A stretch of 64,000 bases of DNA from Oceanobacillus piezotolerans (GCF_003665065.1 NZ_RCHR01000004.1:124001-188000); one strand, 5' to 3'. Positions 34,539 to 43,875 are shown, numbered from the stretch's first letter. Program-made: numbers and translations. Notes: generated from the letters alone by a model not told the origin.

Positions 34539-35390
34539 TTACTTTTCTATTCCTGCAACTCCAAATCCCCCTGGTCCAGCATGAGTAGTAATCATTGCCC
34601 CAGCTTGTATCCACTTAATATTTATAAAGCCACTTTCTTTTGCGATTTCAGTCATTCTATCCATAATCTTTTCATCAAGTCCTTTAGAGAATAATAGATA
34701 AAGCTGCTGTTTATCCAGGTTGTATTGGTTGAAGTACGTTTGAAGAATTTTCTCTGTAACGACACTCATTTTACCGCGGTACTTTTTGGTGGAGACTAGT
34801 TTTCCCTCTATTAATTCGATGCATGGCTTAATCTTTAACAATGCCCCTCCAAGATATGCAATATTACTCACTCTTCCTCCCGCTTTTAAAAACGCTAGAC
34901 TCCCAGGAACGAATGCGAGCCTGGACTTAGGCACGATCGCTTTAATTTTATTTGCTAAGTGTTCCGATTCAATCATAGGCTCTCTCTCTAATTCTTGAAC
35001 GGCATACATGACAATCGCAGCCAATCCGCCTGTCACATTTAAAGCGTCAATTAGGATAATATTATCGAAGCCTTCCGCTGCAATCATGGCATTGTGAAAG
35101 GATGATGATGCTTTGGAAGTGTAACCGATATGGATGATTTCACAATTTGGATAATCTTCTCTAATTCTATTAAAAAAATGGATATATTCATGAACATTAG
35201 TTGCCGTTGTAGATGGTATCTGATTCGTCCGTTCATGATAAGCATAGATATCCTCCACTGGCAAGGAACCATCTAAATAATCCTTCCCATCCATAATAAT
35301 ATGCATAGGTACAACTTGAACGGCATGTTTTTCAACTAGCTCTTCCGGTAAATCGGCTCCACTCTCCGTTGATAAAATAATCCTTCTCAT
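34539..35390 (-). CDS. DegV-family fatty acid-binding protein (FakB-like)
   Basis: 283 residues. STESGADLPEEL at the N-terminus (TDSxxDL-type motif), PSTTATNVHEY (the P-T-S/T loop that binds the fatty acid carboxylate), and AFVPGSLAFLKAGGRVSN (LxxLxxGGR signature) are all present; the end HAGPGGFGVA is typical as well. DegV proteins present bound fatty acid to the kinase FakA for phosphorylation and phospholipid use. ATG start behind GGGAG. No fakA homologue is adjacent. Confidence 0.93.
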   Translation of the reverse strand: MRRIILSTESGADLPEELVEKHAVQVVPMHIIMDGKDYLDGSLPVEDIYAYHERTNQIPSTTATNVHEYIHFFNRIREDYPNCEIIHIGYTSKASSSFHNAMIAAEGFDNIILIDALNVTGGLAAIVMYAVQELEREPMIESEHLANKIKAIVPKSRLAFVPGSLAFLKAGGRVSNIAYLGGALLKIKPCIELIEGKLVSTKKYRGKMSVVTEKILQTYFNQYNLDKQQLYLLFSKGLDEKIMDRMTEIAKESGFINIKWIQAGAMITTHAGPGGFGVAGIEK

Positions 35391-35646
35391 TCGAGTTCTC
35401 CCTTCTTATATAGCGATCATCCTTGATCTTCTCTTGTTTCTATTCTTACTATATAACAAAAAGAGAATTATTTCAGAATTTTATTTTATCTCACAACATC
35501 AGGAGGCCTCTAACCTAATATGATTAGCTGATTCATGCTACTGTTTTATCACAGGCTAACTTGCTGTAATACCCTAAAAGAGAAGATTTGAGTAGGATAC
35601 AAGAATTGTAAGTGAGGGATGCATTTCCCCCCGTCTGATGGAAGTT
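35391..35646. other. Intergenic region, nothing recognised
   Basis: 256 bases upstream of the DegV gene and downstream of the DUF4188 gene. No gene, strong hairpin or known regulatory element seen. Confidence 0.4.
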
Positions 35647-36147
35647 TCACTTGATTTCTTCCTTCGTGTTATAGTGAGTGGCCAATCTTTTCTTGGCCGA
35701 TTTTTTATCCGGCGTAATCGGAATATGCTTCAGTGCATTGGCTAATCCATAGGCAGGCATATTTCGGTAGATCGATTCATAACTCCCTTTCTTTATGACA
35801 TATGTCTCATGATAAACACCAACCGCGTCATTATTGCCTACTTTTTGATTAAATGCACGCCATGCATGAAGATGCTTTTCTCCTTTTGCATAAGCCATAA
35901 GGTCCTCCGTAGATTTCCAATATTGAATCATAACCGTTGTTCTTAGTCCAAAATAACTCTCCACCGAAAGAAATCCAAGCTCTTCTTTATGCTGGTATAG
36001 TTCTCTGATCATTCCTGGCATAGCCGAGAATACGGGCCACCACTTTCGAACCGCCCGTCTTTTATTAATCCTCATCCCTATTAAGAACACCACTATATCT
36101 TCATTGTTTTCCGTTGTATAACTACCTTCAAATATATTTGCTCCCAA
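35647..36147 (-). CDS. DUF4188 domain protein
   Basis: 166 residues. DIVVFLIGMRINKRRAVRKWWPVFSAMPGMIREL and SYFGLRTTVMIQYWKSTEDLMAYAKG, then HLHAWRAFNQKVGNNDAVGVYHETY, follow the DUF4188 family, whose ferredoxin-like fold resembles small heme- or quinol-binding monooxygenases. No enzyme activity is established for this group to my knowledge. TTG start behind GGGGGGAG. It is 12 bases downstream of the PadR regulator gene and very likely its target and partner. Confidence 0.85.
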   Translation of the reverse strand: MGANIFEGSYTTENNEDIVVFLIGMRINKRRAVRKWWPVFSAMPGMIRELYQHKEELGFLSVESYFGLRTTVMIQYWKSTEDLMAYAKGEKHLHAWRAFNQKVGNNDAVGVYHETYVIKKGSYESIYRNMPAYGLANALKHIPITPDKKSAKKRLATHYNTKEEIK

Positions 36148-36159
36148 CGGTACTCCCCC

Positions 36160-36702
36160 CTACTCCTTTAATTTGTTTGCCGTTGCTTCACACCATTCCA
36201 TCGCAGCTTTCGTTACTCTTTTTCCATAATCTAACGTAAACAGCCAATACTGTGCATCTGGTAATTCTGATAAACCAGAGGAGATCATCCATTCAATGGA
36301 TTCATAAGTTACATATCTTTCCTGAAGCTTTTCTTTATAATAAGAAAGATGTTCGATTGTTTTCGCTTTGCTTTGATGCCGACTAAAGAAGATTTTTAAC
36401 AATACATTATTTTTTTCAACTGGAATTTCTTCCAATGGCTTCTCAAGCCAAGCATAAAAAGCTTCTTTCCCTTTTTCAGTAAGGAAGTATTCTTTTTTAT
36501 CCGGTTTATCCTCTTGGGAAGCATACTGTACAGTAGCGAGCCCTTCTTCAACAATTTGTTTTAGCGTTGGATAAATTTGTCCATAACTTAGTTTCCAAAA
36601 ATGATTTAAGCTTTGATCAATAAATTGCTTTATCTGATAACCAGAACGGCAATTAGTAGTGAGGATCCCCATGATTACAAATTTTGTGTGGTTTGTTTTC
36701 AT
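36160..36702 (-). CDS. PadR-family transcriptional regulator
   Basis: 180 residues. Winged helix in the first 85 residues (FVIMGILTTNCRSGYQIKQFIDQSLNHFWKLSYGQIYPTLKQIVEEGLA, then KKEYFLTEKGKEAFYAWL) followed by a helical dimerisation domain of the Vir_act_alpha_C type. PadR proteins are repressors that release DNA on binding an aromatic or other ligand. ATG start behind AGGGG. A perfect palindrome lies 23 bases upstream, so it probably controls itself and the DUF4188 gene. Confidence 0.92.
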   Translation of the reverse strand: MKTNHTKFVIMGILTTNCRSGYQIKQFIDQSLNHFWKLSYGQIYPTLKQIVEEGLATVQYASQEDKPDKKEYFLTEKGKEAFYAWLEKPLEEIPVEKNNVLLKIFFSRHQSKAKTIEHLSYYKEKLQERYVTYESIEWMISSGLSELPDAQYWLFTLDYGKRVTKAAMEWCEATANKLKE

Positions 36703-36724
36703 ACCTTACCCCTATCTAAATGAT

Positions 36725-36743
36725 ATATATCTTTAAGATATAT
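36725..36743. promoter_or_regulatory. Palindromic operator, probably for the PadR regulator
   Basis: ATATATCTT-T-AAGATATAT, a perfect 9-1-9 inverted repeat immediately before the padR-type gene, where an autoregulatory site is expected. The assignment to PadR rests on position. Confidence 0.6.
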
Positions 36744-36943
36744 TATATACAATAAAAGAGCATATAGTATCTATATGTTTCGAAATTTACAATAAATTAA
36801 CGAATGGATTTCACTTCACTTGTCCTCTCTGTCAAATCCTTACCACTTCTGTAATTCGTTTCTGTAGACCGGTTCAAGGAAGCTGTGCCATACTAAAAGA
36901 AAGGACTATCATGATTCAAAACTTCAAGAAAGGAAGATAAACA

Positions 36944-37375
36944 ATGAAGGCAAATATAACATGGAACGGAAAAGTCGCATTTTCAGGTGATACACCTTCT
37001 GGCCACAAAATAAAAATAGACGGGGCAGAACAAATTGGCGGACAAAATGATGGCGCACGGCCAATGGAGCTGCTTTTACATTCTCTTGCTGGATGCACCG
37101 GAATTAACGTAATCAATATTTTACAAAAAATGCGCCTGGAGCCAACTTCTTTTCAATTAGAGGCAGATGGGGAACGTGATGAGACTCCACCTAAGAAGTT
37201 TACGAGTATCAATCTTCACTTTGAATTAGAGGGTGATTTACCTGAAGACAAAGTGATTCGTGCTATTAAACTTACAAATGAAAAATACTGTTCTGTAGCA
37301 CATTCATTAAGTACTCCAATTACTTCCACTTATAGTATTAATGGAGTACTAGGGGAAGAGAAACTGAAGCATTAA
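36944..37375 (+). CDS. OsmC/Ohr-family protein
   Basis: 143 residues. ITWNGKVAFSGDTPSGHKIKIDG, GARPMELLLHSLAGCTGINVI with the first Cys near residue 51, and EKYCSVAHSLSTPI with the second Cys, the redox pair of OsmC/Ohr thiol peroxidases. It belongs to the YhfA-like subgroup rather than Ohr proper. Such proteins reduce organic hydroperoxides. ATG start; the nearest ribosome site is AAGGAAG. Single gene with a terminator shared with the aldolase gene. Confidence 0.9.
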   Translation: MKANITWNGKVAFSGDTPSGHKIKIDGAEQIGGQNDGARPMELLLHSLAGCTGINVINILQKMRLEPTSFQLEADGERDETPPKKFTSINLHFELEGDLPEDKVIRAIKLTNEKYCSVAHSLSTPITSTYSINGVLGEEKLKH

Positions 37376-37390
37376 AAAATGGAACATATA

Positions 37391-37430
37391 AAAGGTGCCA
37401 GCTCTATGCTAATAAGGAGCTGACACCTTT
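37391..37430. terminator. Bidirectional terminator
   Basis: AAAGGTG-CAGCTC and GAGCTG-CACCTTT arms with small internal mismatch, between the convergent OsmC and aldolase genes. Confidence 0.88.
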
Positions 37431-37435
37431 ATTTA

Positions 37436-38332
37436 TTAAATATTTTTATTTACAGATGCATCATAAATTGATTCCACCGCTTCTTGTAATGCTGTATTAA
37501 ATTCCTCATCTGATTGATTGATATTGAGATCTTCACTTAATGCTCTGGAAAAACTTGCAATTAAACCATCATTTTCTTTCAGTTTTGCATTGGCTTCTTC
37601 TCTGGAATATCCACCAGATAAAGCGACAACTCGAACTACATTTGGGTGTTCCGTTAGTTCTTTATATTGGTTGGCACGGTCTGGAATCGTCAGTTTTAAC
37701 ATAACAAGGTCGACTTTACTTAATTGGTCCAAGTGTTTTTTAATTTCTTGTTTTAATATAATTTCTGATTGTTCTTTGTCTGTACTATGGATATCTACTT
37801 CTGGTTCAATGATTGGGACAAGTCCTTTATTGATAATCTTTTCTGCAATTTCAAACTGCTGATCCACTACTTCTTGGATTCCATCCATGTTCGCTTCCTT
37901 AATCACTGAACGCATTTTTGTTCCAAACATTCCACGCTCTTTGGCTCTGTTCAGGGTTTCATTGAGATTATCAATTGGTTTCATTTTCTGAACCCCATTC
38001 GAAAGTTCAGCGAGCCCTTTATCTACTTTAAGAAAAGGTACAATTCCTTTTTCCTCTGCTAGATATTCACCCGTGTATCTCCCTTCAACCTGCCGATCCA
38101 TCGTTTGTTCGAATAGAATAGCACCAATGATATGCTCCGAATCAAAGGCTGGGGAGGTGATTATACGGGTTCTCATCTCATGAACAAGATCAAACATCTC
38201 CGCTTCATTTCCATATTGATCTTCAGATACACCATAAGCTTTCAGTGCCTTTGGAGTGCTTCCGCCACTTTGGTCAAGAGCAGCGATAAATCCCTTTCCA
38301 TTCTTCATTTGTTCTAAGTATTTTTCCTGCAA
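37436..38332 (-). CDS. fda: Class I fructose-bisphosphate aldolase (Fda type)
   Basis: 298 residues. [21 protein letters not shown] at the N-terminus, [29 protein letters not shown] (active-site region) and PIIEPEVDI, with [11 protein letters not shown] for the Schiff-base lysine, match the class I aldolases of staphylococci and bacilli. It interconverts fructose 1,6-bisphosphate with the two triose phosphates without a metal. The start is the TTG at 38332, eight bases after AAAGGAG. Bacilli normally also have the class II enzyme FbaA elsewhere. Confidence 0.93.
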   Translation of the reverse strand: MQEKYLEQMKNGKGFIAALDQSGGSTPKALKAYGVSEDQYGNEAEMFDLVHEMRTRIITSPAFDSEHIIGAILFEQTMDRQVEGRYTGEYLAEEKGIVPFLKVDKGLAELSNGVQKMKPIDNLNETLNRAKERGMFGTKMRSVIKEANMDGIQEVVDQQFEIAEKIINKGLVPIIEPEVDIHSTDKEQSEIILKQEIKKHLDQLSKVDLVMLKLTIPDRANQYKELTEHPNVVRVVALSGGYSREEANAKLKENDGLIASFSRALSEDLNINQSDEEFNTALQEAVESIYDASVNKNI

Positions 38333-38515
38333 TCATCCCACTCCTTTTAAAGTTTATTTTAATTTTGTTAAATGATGATCTTATGATAAATGTTTTCTAG
38401 TTAACGCTTTCCCTTGATTAACTCTTTCTAAACTATTACTCGGTTCTTACTAATCTTTGTCTATTTTATAGTCCTCTTATATACTGAAAGAAATGAATGT
38501 GGAGGGGATAGAAAA

Positions 38516-38887
38516 ATGAAATTAGGTGCATTTTCTGTAAGCTTAAATGTGAAAGACATTCATGCATCAAAAGCTTTTTACGAAAAACTTGGTTTTCAAG
38601 AATTCGGTGGGGATATTAGTCAAAACTGGCTTATTATGAAGAACGAAGGATGTATTATCGGACTTTTCCAGGGCATGTTTGAGAAGAATATTTTAACCTT
38701 TAATCCAGGTTGGAATGAAAGCGCAGAAAATGTCGAATCATTTACTGACATTCGCGACATTCAAAAGGAGCTAAAGGAAAAGGGAGTAAAATTAATAGCA
38801 GAAGCAGATGAGTCAAGTGAAGGACCCGCACATCTATTAGTTGAAGACCCAGATGGAAATCAAATTCTGCTTGATCAGCACCGCTAA
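38516..38887 (+). CDS. VOC-superfamily (glyoxalase-like) protein
   Basis: 123 residues, a single VOC unit: GAFSVSLNVKDIHASKAFYEKLGF at the N-terminus and EGPAHLLVEDPDGNQILLDQH at the C-terminus. Metal-ligand residues of true glyoxalases are only partly present (Ser at the first position, His at HL and Asp late), so its activity is uncertain. ATG start behind GGAGGGG. A GGGGGG/CCCCCC hairpin lies 60 bases after the stop. Confidence 0.85.
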   Translation: MKLGAFSVSLNVKDIHASKAFYEKLGFQEFGGDISQNWLIMKNEGCIIGLFQGMFEKNILTFNPGWNESAENVESFTDIRDIQKELKEKGVKLIAEADESSEGPAHLLVEDPDGNQILLDQHR

Positions 38888-39054
38888 AGTCAGGCCTTAC
38901 ATATGATTTAGCTCATATTAGAAGCAGGTGGTTCACCTAATAAGCTCATGGGGGGGAAACTCCCCCTTGGTTCTTATCTTTTATGTGAACAAACAAATTC
39001 AATTTCAAAATTTCTAGTTTAAAAAGGTAATGGGGCAGCATCGTTTCATTCAAA

Positions 39055-39085
39055 AAACAGTACTCCCGAACCAGAGTACTGTTTT
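39055..39085 (-). terminator. Terminator of the small gene at 39098
   Basis: AAACAGTACTC and GAGTACTGTTTT arms (11 bp, eight-base loop) with a T-run on the minus strand. Confidence 0.85.
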
Positions 39086-39097
39086 ACTTAACAGGTA

Positions 39098-39238
39098 TTA
39101 TTCATAAATTCTATCTGCATTTTTGTAACGCATTTTTTCAGATTGTATCGTTTTTTCATCTTTTCTTATTTGTTTATCTTCATCATCAATATTTCTCTTT
39201 AGTCCTTGATCTGGGCCGCTTTTCCTTTTCTGTGACAT
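39098..39238 (-). CDS. Small charged protein, 46 aa
   Basis: A 46-codon frame with GGGAGGA nine bases before its ATG and a terminator 13 bases after its stop. The product is hydrophilic and rich in Lys, Asp, Glu and Arg (SQKRKSGPDQGLKRN start, RYKNADRIYE end) with no Cys or membrane segment. No family recognised. Confidence 0.68.
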   Translation of the reverse strand: MSQKRKSGPDQGLKRNIDDEDKQIRKDEKTIQSEKMRYKNADRIYE

Positions 39239-39433
39239 GGCTTTAAATCCTCCCAAGTTACTTATAGTCTTTTTCCGTTTTACTGTCTTTCTAAAATTAA
39301 TTAAATTTAGGAAAGTAGGTGCAACTGCAATGTGTAGAAAGTTCCTCCAATTACATTGATTATACCTTTACATTCAGACCTCTTTTGCTTTTACTATTAC
39401 TAAAATTTTAATTAAGCCTTTTTATATAACCAA

Positions 39434-39613
39434 TCAGAGAATATCGTAGTTCTTATGTCCGACGACTGTTTTATCTCCTTCAAACTCTAGGTCAGTATTA
39501 TTTTCAGTAACCGAAACAATCACCGAATTTTTATAAATCTTTTCTACAACGCCTTTTATTCCGGACTTGAAAGAAATTTCATCACCGATTCCCGCTATTT
39601 TATCTATTGCCAA
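39434..39613 (-). CDS. ykvS: DUF2187 protein YkvS
   Basis: 59 residues from the TTG at 39613 behind GGGAGGA. AGIGDEISFKSGIKGVVEKI followed by YKNSVIVSVTENN and a C-terminal TVVGHKNYDIL matches the short beta-barrel-like DUF2187 family, of which B. subtilis YkvS is the model (VVNHKNYKI end). The function is unknown. The gene is too short and its start too unusual for most automatic calls. Confidence 0.85.
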   Translation of the reverse strand: MAIDKIAGIGDEISFKSGIKGVVEKIYKNSVIVSVTENNTDLEFEGDKTVVGHKNYDIL

Positions 39614-39856
39614 CGTATGTCCTCCCTTTATATAGAGTATTCTTTTGACCTAACCTCCATGTGACTTCTTATATAAATTCTCCTATTTTAGGATTTAAAT
39701 TCCAAGTTTTTAAGAAAGTACTGTAACACCATTCAGGTTACCAAATTATGATTAAAAATCATTTTGTTGGATAATCTAAGGCTTAACTTTGGTCCTGTTT
39801 TAACTTAATTACATCAAGCACGTGAATAATATGTAACAGAAACGGAGAGATACTAT

Positions 39857-40021
39857 ATGGATAAAAAGGGAAGAAAGTTCCAAGCTGAAAAGGCAGTTGT
39901 AGCGCCAGGTGTGGTTCCTGAGGATTCCTTTGGAGAAAAGGCTACGAAATCTGAAATTGATAAAGGTGAATCCACTACTATTACAAGGCTTGCTTATGAT
40001 GAGTATGATCCCAGTGAATAA
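39857..40021 (+). CDS. Small hydrophilic protein, 54 aa
   Basis: A 54-codon frame with GGAGAGA before its ATG. The product opens DKKGRKFQAEKAVVAPGVVP and ends in ITRLAYDEYDPSE; it is charged and soluble with no Cys. The clean coding text and strong downstream terminator at 40153 support it. No family recognised. Confidence 0.68.
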   Translation: MDKKGRKFQAEKAVVAPGVVPEDSFGEKATKSEIDKGESTTITRLAYDEYDPSE

Positions 40022-40152
40022 TAATTAGATATCTAGAATCAAAAATGGGAGTATTTGTTTATCAATGAAGCGTTTTTCGCTGGGCTATTCGCTCTACTTT
40101 GCTCTTCATGGCATCGATGAAGTGCTTTTCACTTTCTCTGTTCTCCAATAAG

Positions 40153-40205
40153 AAACTGATCAAAGCATTTAATAAACTCCCAAAATGCTTTGATCAGTTT
40201 TATTA
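40153..40205. terminator. Strong bidirectional terminator
   Basis: AAACTGATCAAAGCATTT (40153-40170) and its exact complement (40183-40200) form an 18-bp stem with a 12-base loop, followed by TATT. It lies between the small plus-strand gene and the convergent VOC gene. Confidence 0.93.
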
Positions 40206-40235
40206 GAAAAAGAAGCTTACCACTCCATTTATTAT

Positions 40236-40634
40236 TTAGTAAACCATACTATTATCATGATAATACTTAAATTCCAATAGATTATTTGCTGGATCGATTA
40301 AGAAAAATGTCAAATGCTCCTCCTTTCTGTTTTTAAATCGGACCATTGGCTTACCAAAAAAAGGAAGATCCTTACTGATGGCGAATTCCAAAGCTTGATT
40401 ATATTCATCCTTATCTAGGAAGGTAACGCCATAATGTCGAGGATACATTTTTGGTTCATCGTCTATATTATCAGGGCTTAAGTGGCAAACAACCTGATCA
40501 CCAAAAAAGTCAAATGTGACTCTGTCATCATACCTTCTGGCTAGTTTACACCCAAGTTTTTCATAAAAATCAACGGTTTCATCTAGGTCCTTACATGGAA
40601 TTGCTAAATGGAACACTTTATTTGTTTCTCTCAT
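40236..40634 (-). CDS. VOC-superfamily protein in the comBA operon
   Basis: 132 residues. KVFHLAIPCKDLDETVDFYEKLGC carries the first metal His, GDQVVCHLS the next His, and EEHLTFFLIDPANNLLEFKYY the final Glu, so a metal site is likely. The HYGVTFLDKDEYNQAL segment is typical of catalytic VOC enzymes. ATG start behind AAGGAGAG, 24 bases after the comA stop, in the same direction. It may work in the sulfolactate pathway or merely be cotranscribed. Confidence 0.87.
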   Translation of the reverse strand: MRETNKVFHLAIPCKDLDETVDFYEKLGCKLARRYDDRVTFDFFGDQVVCHLSPDNIDDEPKMYPRHYGVTFLDKDEYNQALEFAISKDLPFFGKPMVRFKNRKEEHLTFFLIDPANNLLEFKYYHDNSMVY

Positions 40635-40658
40635 AATCTTCTCTCTCCTTAAGTTTGT

Positions 40659-41417
40659 TTATATGTTAAACGTGTCCGAACGTAATCCTAAACGAAGTGA
40701 TTCCAATGAAATAACATCTGAAAAAGCTATATTCGCTAGATTCACATTCGACCCAATTGATCTAATAAAGAAAGTTTGCATCTTTTTATTGGGAGCTTCA
40801 AAAATAAGCTTATCAATTGAAATGCCTGATTCTATAATTTCTTCAAATATATCATTTCTAATATCTCCATTTGCCATGCATATGCCGCTGGTACCACTCT
40901 CTCTCGCTTCAGTAATCACCTTGCTTGCTCCAGCCTCAAGATCTTCATGGATATCTTCTACCCATTCGGAAGATTCCTGATTATCAGCTTTAAAATTGTC
41001 CTTATTGCCTACTTCACTGAAAACAAAAAATTCTCTCGAAAAGTCTTTAATATACTTCGCCTTTTCCCTGTTGGGGATTGTAACGGTACCATTAGAGATT
41101 TCCACATAGCTGCAGTGAAATCTTTGACAAAAGTTAAAGTAGTCCTCTGTCTTGCCTTGGCTTAAATATTTTTCAAAGAGCGTACCACCAAAAAAGAAAT
41201 CAATGTCATGTTCAATTAAAGCCTCTATTTTATGTTCCAGTAAAGGAGTGATTAGGGAAGTACCCCAACCAAACTTCACAAAATCAATATACACACTTGA
41301 ACTATGGATGGTGTCTAAAAATAAGTTCAATGGTGCACCATTGTCAATTAATATGGTTAAGCCACTTTCTCTTGGCTTCACGGCCCTTTCGGGTAAAATT
41401 AGTCCTGATTCTATCAT
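40659..41417 (-). CDS. comA: Phosphosulfolactate synthase ComA (YitD)
   Basis: 252 residues. RAVKPRESGLTILIDNGAPL, VDFVKFGWGTSL, FFGGTLFEKYLSQGK and EISNGTVTIP are the signature segments of phosphosulfolactate synthase, which adds sulfite to phosphoenolpyruvate. In methanogens this begins coenzyme M synthesis; in Bacillus the orthologue YitD serves to make 3-sulfolactate in spores. It overlaps comB by four bases. ATG start behind GAGAGGG. The gene symbol here is unrelated to the competence gene comA. Confidence 0.93.
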   Translation of the reverse strand: MIESGLILPERAVKPRESGLTILIDNGAPLNLFLDTIHSSSVYIDFVKFGWGTSLITPLLEHKIEALIEHDIDFFFGGTLFEKYLSQGKTEDYFNFCQRFHCSYVEISNGTVTIPNREKAKYIKDFSREFFVFSEVGNKDNFKADNQESSEWVEDIHEDLEAGASKVITEARESGTSGICMANGDIRNDIFEEIIESGISIDKLIFEAPNKKMQTFFIRSIGSNVNLANIAFSDVISLESLRLGLRSDTFNI

Positions 41418-42100
41418 AAGTTAACCCTCTCAATCATCGGAAACCTACTTAACTTATTTACTTTCATTACAAAATCAGAATGGAGTTCCTTTGTACATAA
41501 CAAGATATCTTCTTCTTTAAAATTAGGTTCATTCCTATCAAAAAACTTTTGAGCCACAGAAGAGTCTTGTATTCTTTTTATGATTTCATCTATTGTAACG
41601 GTGTCTGATCCTTTCAATATACTGTTTATATATTCTGCACAAGCAAGGTCATCGTCTCCAGAAGGATGTGAGGCGATAATATTTACTTTTGATTTTTCTT
41701 TTGCGTTATCTTTTATAAAAGTAGCTGTTTGTTTTGCATTTGAAAAACCAGTGACAAACACTTGTTCAGATGATAAGTTGTTTAATGTTGCTCGGACTCC
41801 ATTAGTAGTCATTTGAACAAGTGTCTTTCCTTTAAGATTTTCACCCTTAATATGATACGGTGAGTTATCTAAATCAAATCCTTCTATCGGCAAACCGCCA
41901 ACTTCCCCTGCCAGTAAATATTCTGGATGTTTCTCTTTTATTAGTAATGCCTGTTCTACTGTCTCTGCAAGAAATATACGGTAAGCACCTTGTAAAAAGG
42001 CATAATGGGCTACCGTAAACGCTCTTATTACATCAATTACAATCGTAATATCTGCAGTTTCCGGAGAAGGTGTCCTTCCTTGATATATATTAACCTGCAT
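41414..42100 (-). CDS. comB: 2-phosphosulfolactate phosphatase ComB (YitC)
   Basis: 228 residues. TIVIDVIRAFTVAHYAFLQGA, EYLLAGEVGGLPIEGFDLDNSP, KTLVQMTTNGVRATLNN and a late GDDDLACAEYI are the ComB signatures; the enzyme removes phosphate from phosphosulfolactate to give sulfolactate. First gene of comB-comA-VOC. ATG start behind AGGTGAAAG. In B. subtilis the orthologue yitC is expressed during sporulation; I did not find a convincing sporulation promoter here. Confidence 0.93.
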   Translation of the reverse strand: MQVNIYQGRTPSPETADITIVIDVIRAFTVAHYAFLQGAYRIFLAETVEQALLIKEKHPEYLLAGEVGGLPIEGFDLDNSPYHIKGENLKGKTLVQMTTNGVRATLNNLSSEQVFVTGFSNAKQTATFIKDNAKEKSKVNIIASHPSGDDDLACAEYINSILKGSDTVTIDEIIKRIQDSSVAQKFFDRNEPNFKEEDILLCTKELHSDFVMKVNKLSRFPMIERVNL

Positions 42101-42378
42101 TAGCTTTCACCTACACTGTTTAATTATCGTTAAAACCTTTCCTCCTTCCCCTTTCAGTTAGCTATGTTAAGTATATTCGCCTAGGATATTTTGGTTACAA
42201 TTTAGAATCGTTACTTAGAAAAAACGGCTTTAATAATCCATAGTAAGCGTAAAAACAGCACCAATTCTCCAATTTTAAATTTAGGGCATACACTAAAAGA
42301 CATCCACTGTATCATGGATGCCTAGTTAAAGGTTTTATATGTCCTGCTTTTAATATACAAACCTTTATAGTTACTAAT
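42101..42378. other. Intergenic region between comB and ydbT
   Basis: 278 bases. A hairpin (GCATCCA/TGGATGT, 42299-42324) followed by TTTTA on the minus strand may end the ydbST transcript. No other element recognised. Confidence 0.4.
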
Positions 42379-43875
42379 TCAAAGATTTTTCTCGAGCAGA
42401 ACATCCTCTTGACGTTTAAGATACCAATTTTCAATTGCTTGCCCATATTCTACAGGAATATCATCCAACGTTTCCATATGGGGAGGATTAGATCGGTTCA
42501 CCGTTGTAATCGAGGCAACCTGGAAGTACTTTTGCAATCGCGTTTGTGAATAAGTTAATTCAATCACTTTTTTCCTTTTTGTAATAAACATACGACTCGT
42601 TAATCCGCCATGCCACCATTGCACTTGATCAGAGGTCACAGCGTATCTCGTATGCATATAATCAAGAATACGATGTAATATAATTACAAATAAGATAACA
42701 AGGCTTAATATCCACCAAGCCTGCTGTATTTGGAGAAAATTTGGCTTGAAAATCCCTAAACCAATCGTAGCTAAAATCCATATCCAGCTTGGTCTGCATA
42801 ATTTCAACCATAATGCTTGTTTTGGCAACCTTTGTAACTCATTGTTTAACTGATAGATTGGCAGAACTTCTTCTATTAGTTGATATGCCTTGTTAAGAGG
42901 TAGAAATGGATAAAGAGAATTAACACTTACGGATCCATCTTTATTATCTGTATTGGCCGAGCTAATTAACTTGACTTCCACTAAGCCAAATATCCGCTTA
43001 AGCCACGTTTGATGCATTTCAAGACCTTGTATTTTTTCCTTCTCGATCATGAAGGAACTTTCATCTAATACTCCTCGATCTATAAAGATATGCGTAGAAT
43101 TGGAAGAAATCTCATATTTCCCATAACGAATAAACGTCCTCACTACACCAAATCCAGCAGCAAGCATAGCCGTTAAAACAATTACTCCAACCAGCAGCCC
43201 CTTATTGTCAAGTAACACTTGAAAAATTCCTTCAAATAAATCTGTATCTGGCAATAGTGGCCCTATATTTTCTATCAAGCCTAACACAATAGGGATAATT
43301 GCCAAGAAACTCAGAGATGTAAAACTGGCTCTCCATAAGTCATTTCTGCTGGGAGTAAAATGAATTACGCGATCTGCAGCCTCCTGTTTTTGCTGTGTAC
43401 TCTCCGCCGTTTCTGAGGATACTTCCTCTATATTTTGGGGATGATCGCCTGATTGCACCAATTCGACTAAGTAATCCGCTTTTTCCTTAGATAAGACCGG
43501 GAATCGTATCGCATCATCATTTCCATCCATGGCCGTTTCCAACGTTAATGAAGTAAGCCCAATAACCTTATGAAAAAAAGTCGTTTTCTTCGTCACGTTT
43601 TGTACTTTCGAAAACGGGATAATGCTGGTATGTTTCACAAAAATGCCTTTGTATATGTAAAACGTCTGATCTTTCCATTCATATTTTTCAACAATCCAGG
43701 ATACAACAATATATACTAAGCTTAGTAACATAGCTATCACAAAAACATATCTTCCATACTCGAACAGCCAGAAAGCCGAATCCCTTTTGATAACAAACAA
43801 AAAGAGGGCAATTAAGAAGCTATTTTTAACTAATTGATAGATTTGAAATACCATTGTCAATGGATGATATCTCAT
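42379..43875 (-). CDS. ydbT: PH-domain membrane protein YdbT
   Basis: 498 residues. Three bacterial PH (bPH2) domains alternate with membrane helices: one near residues 60-140 (YIYKGIFVKHTSIIPFSKVQNV), one near 265-340 (FIDRGVLDESSFMIEKEKIQGLEM) and one near 400-475 (WWHGGLTSRMFITKRKKVIELTYSQTRLQ). The layout and size match B. subtilis YdbT. The ydbST pair is in the sigma-W regulon and protects against membrane-active compounds. It overlaps ydbS by four bases. Confidence 0.92.
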   Translation of the reverse strand: MRYHPLTMVFQIYQLVKNSFLIALFLFVIKRDSAFWLFEYGRYVFVIAMLLSLVYIVVSWIVEKYEWKDQTFYIYKGIFVKHTSIIPFSKVQNVTKKTTFFHKVIGLTSLTLETAMDGNDDAIRFPVLSKEKADYLVELVQSGDHPQNIEEVSSETAESTQQKQEAADRVIHFTPSRNDLWRASFTSLSFLAIIPIVLGLIENIGPLLPDTDLFEGIFQVLLDNKGLLVGVIVLTAMLAAGFGVVRTFIRYGKYEISSNSTHIFIDRGVLDESSFMIEKEKIQGLEMHQTWLKRIFGLVEVKLISSANTDNKDGSVSVNSLYPFLPLNKAYQLIEEVLPIYQLNNELQRLPKQALWLKLCRPSWIWILATIGLGIFKPNFLQIQQAWWILSLVILFVIILHRILDYMHTRYAVTSDQVQWWHGGLTSRMFITKRKKVIELTYSQTRLQKYFQVASITTVNRSNPPHMETLDDIPVEYGQAIENWYLKRQEDVLLEKNL

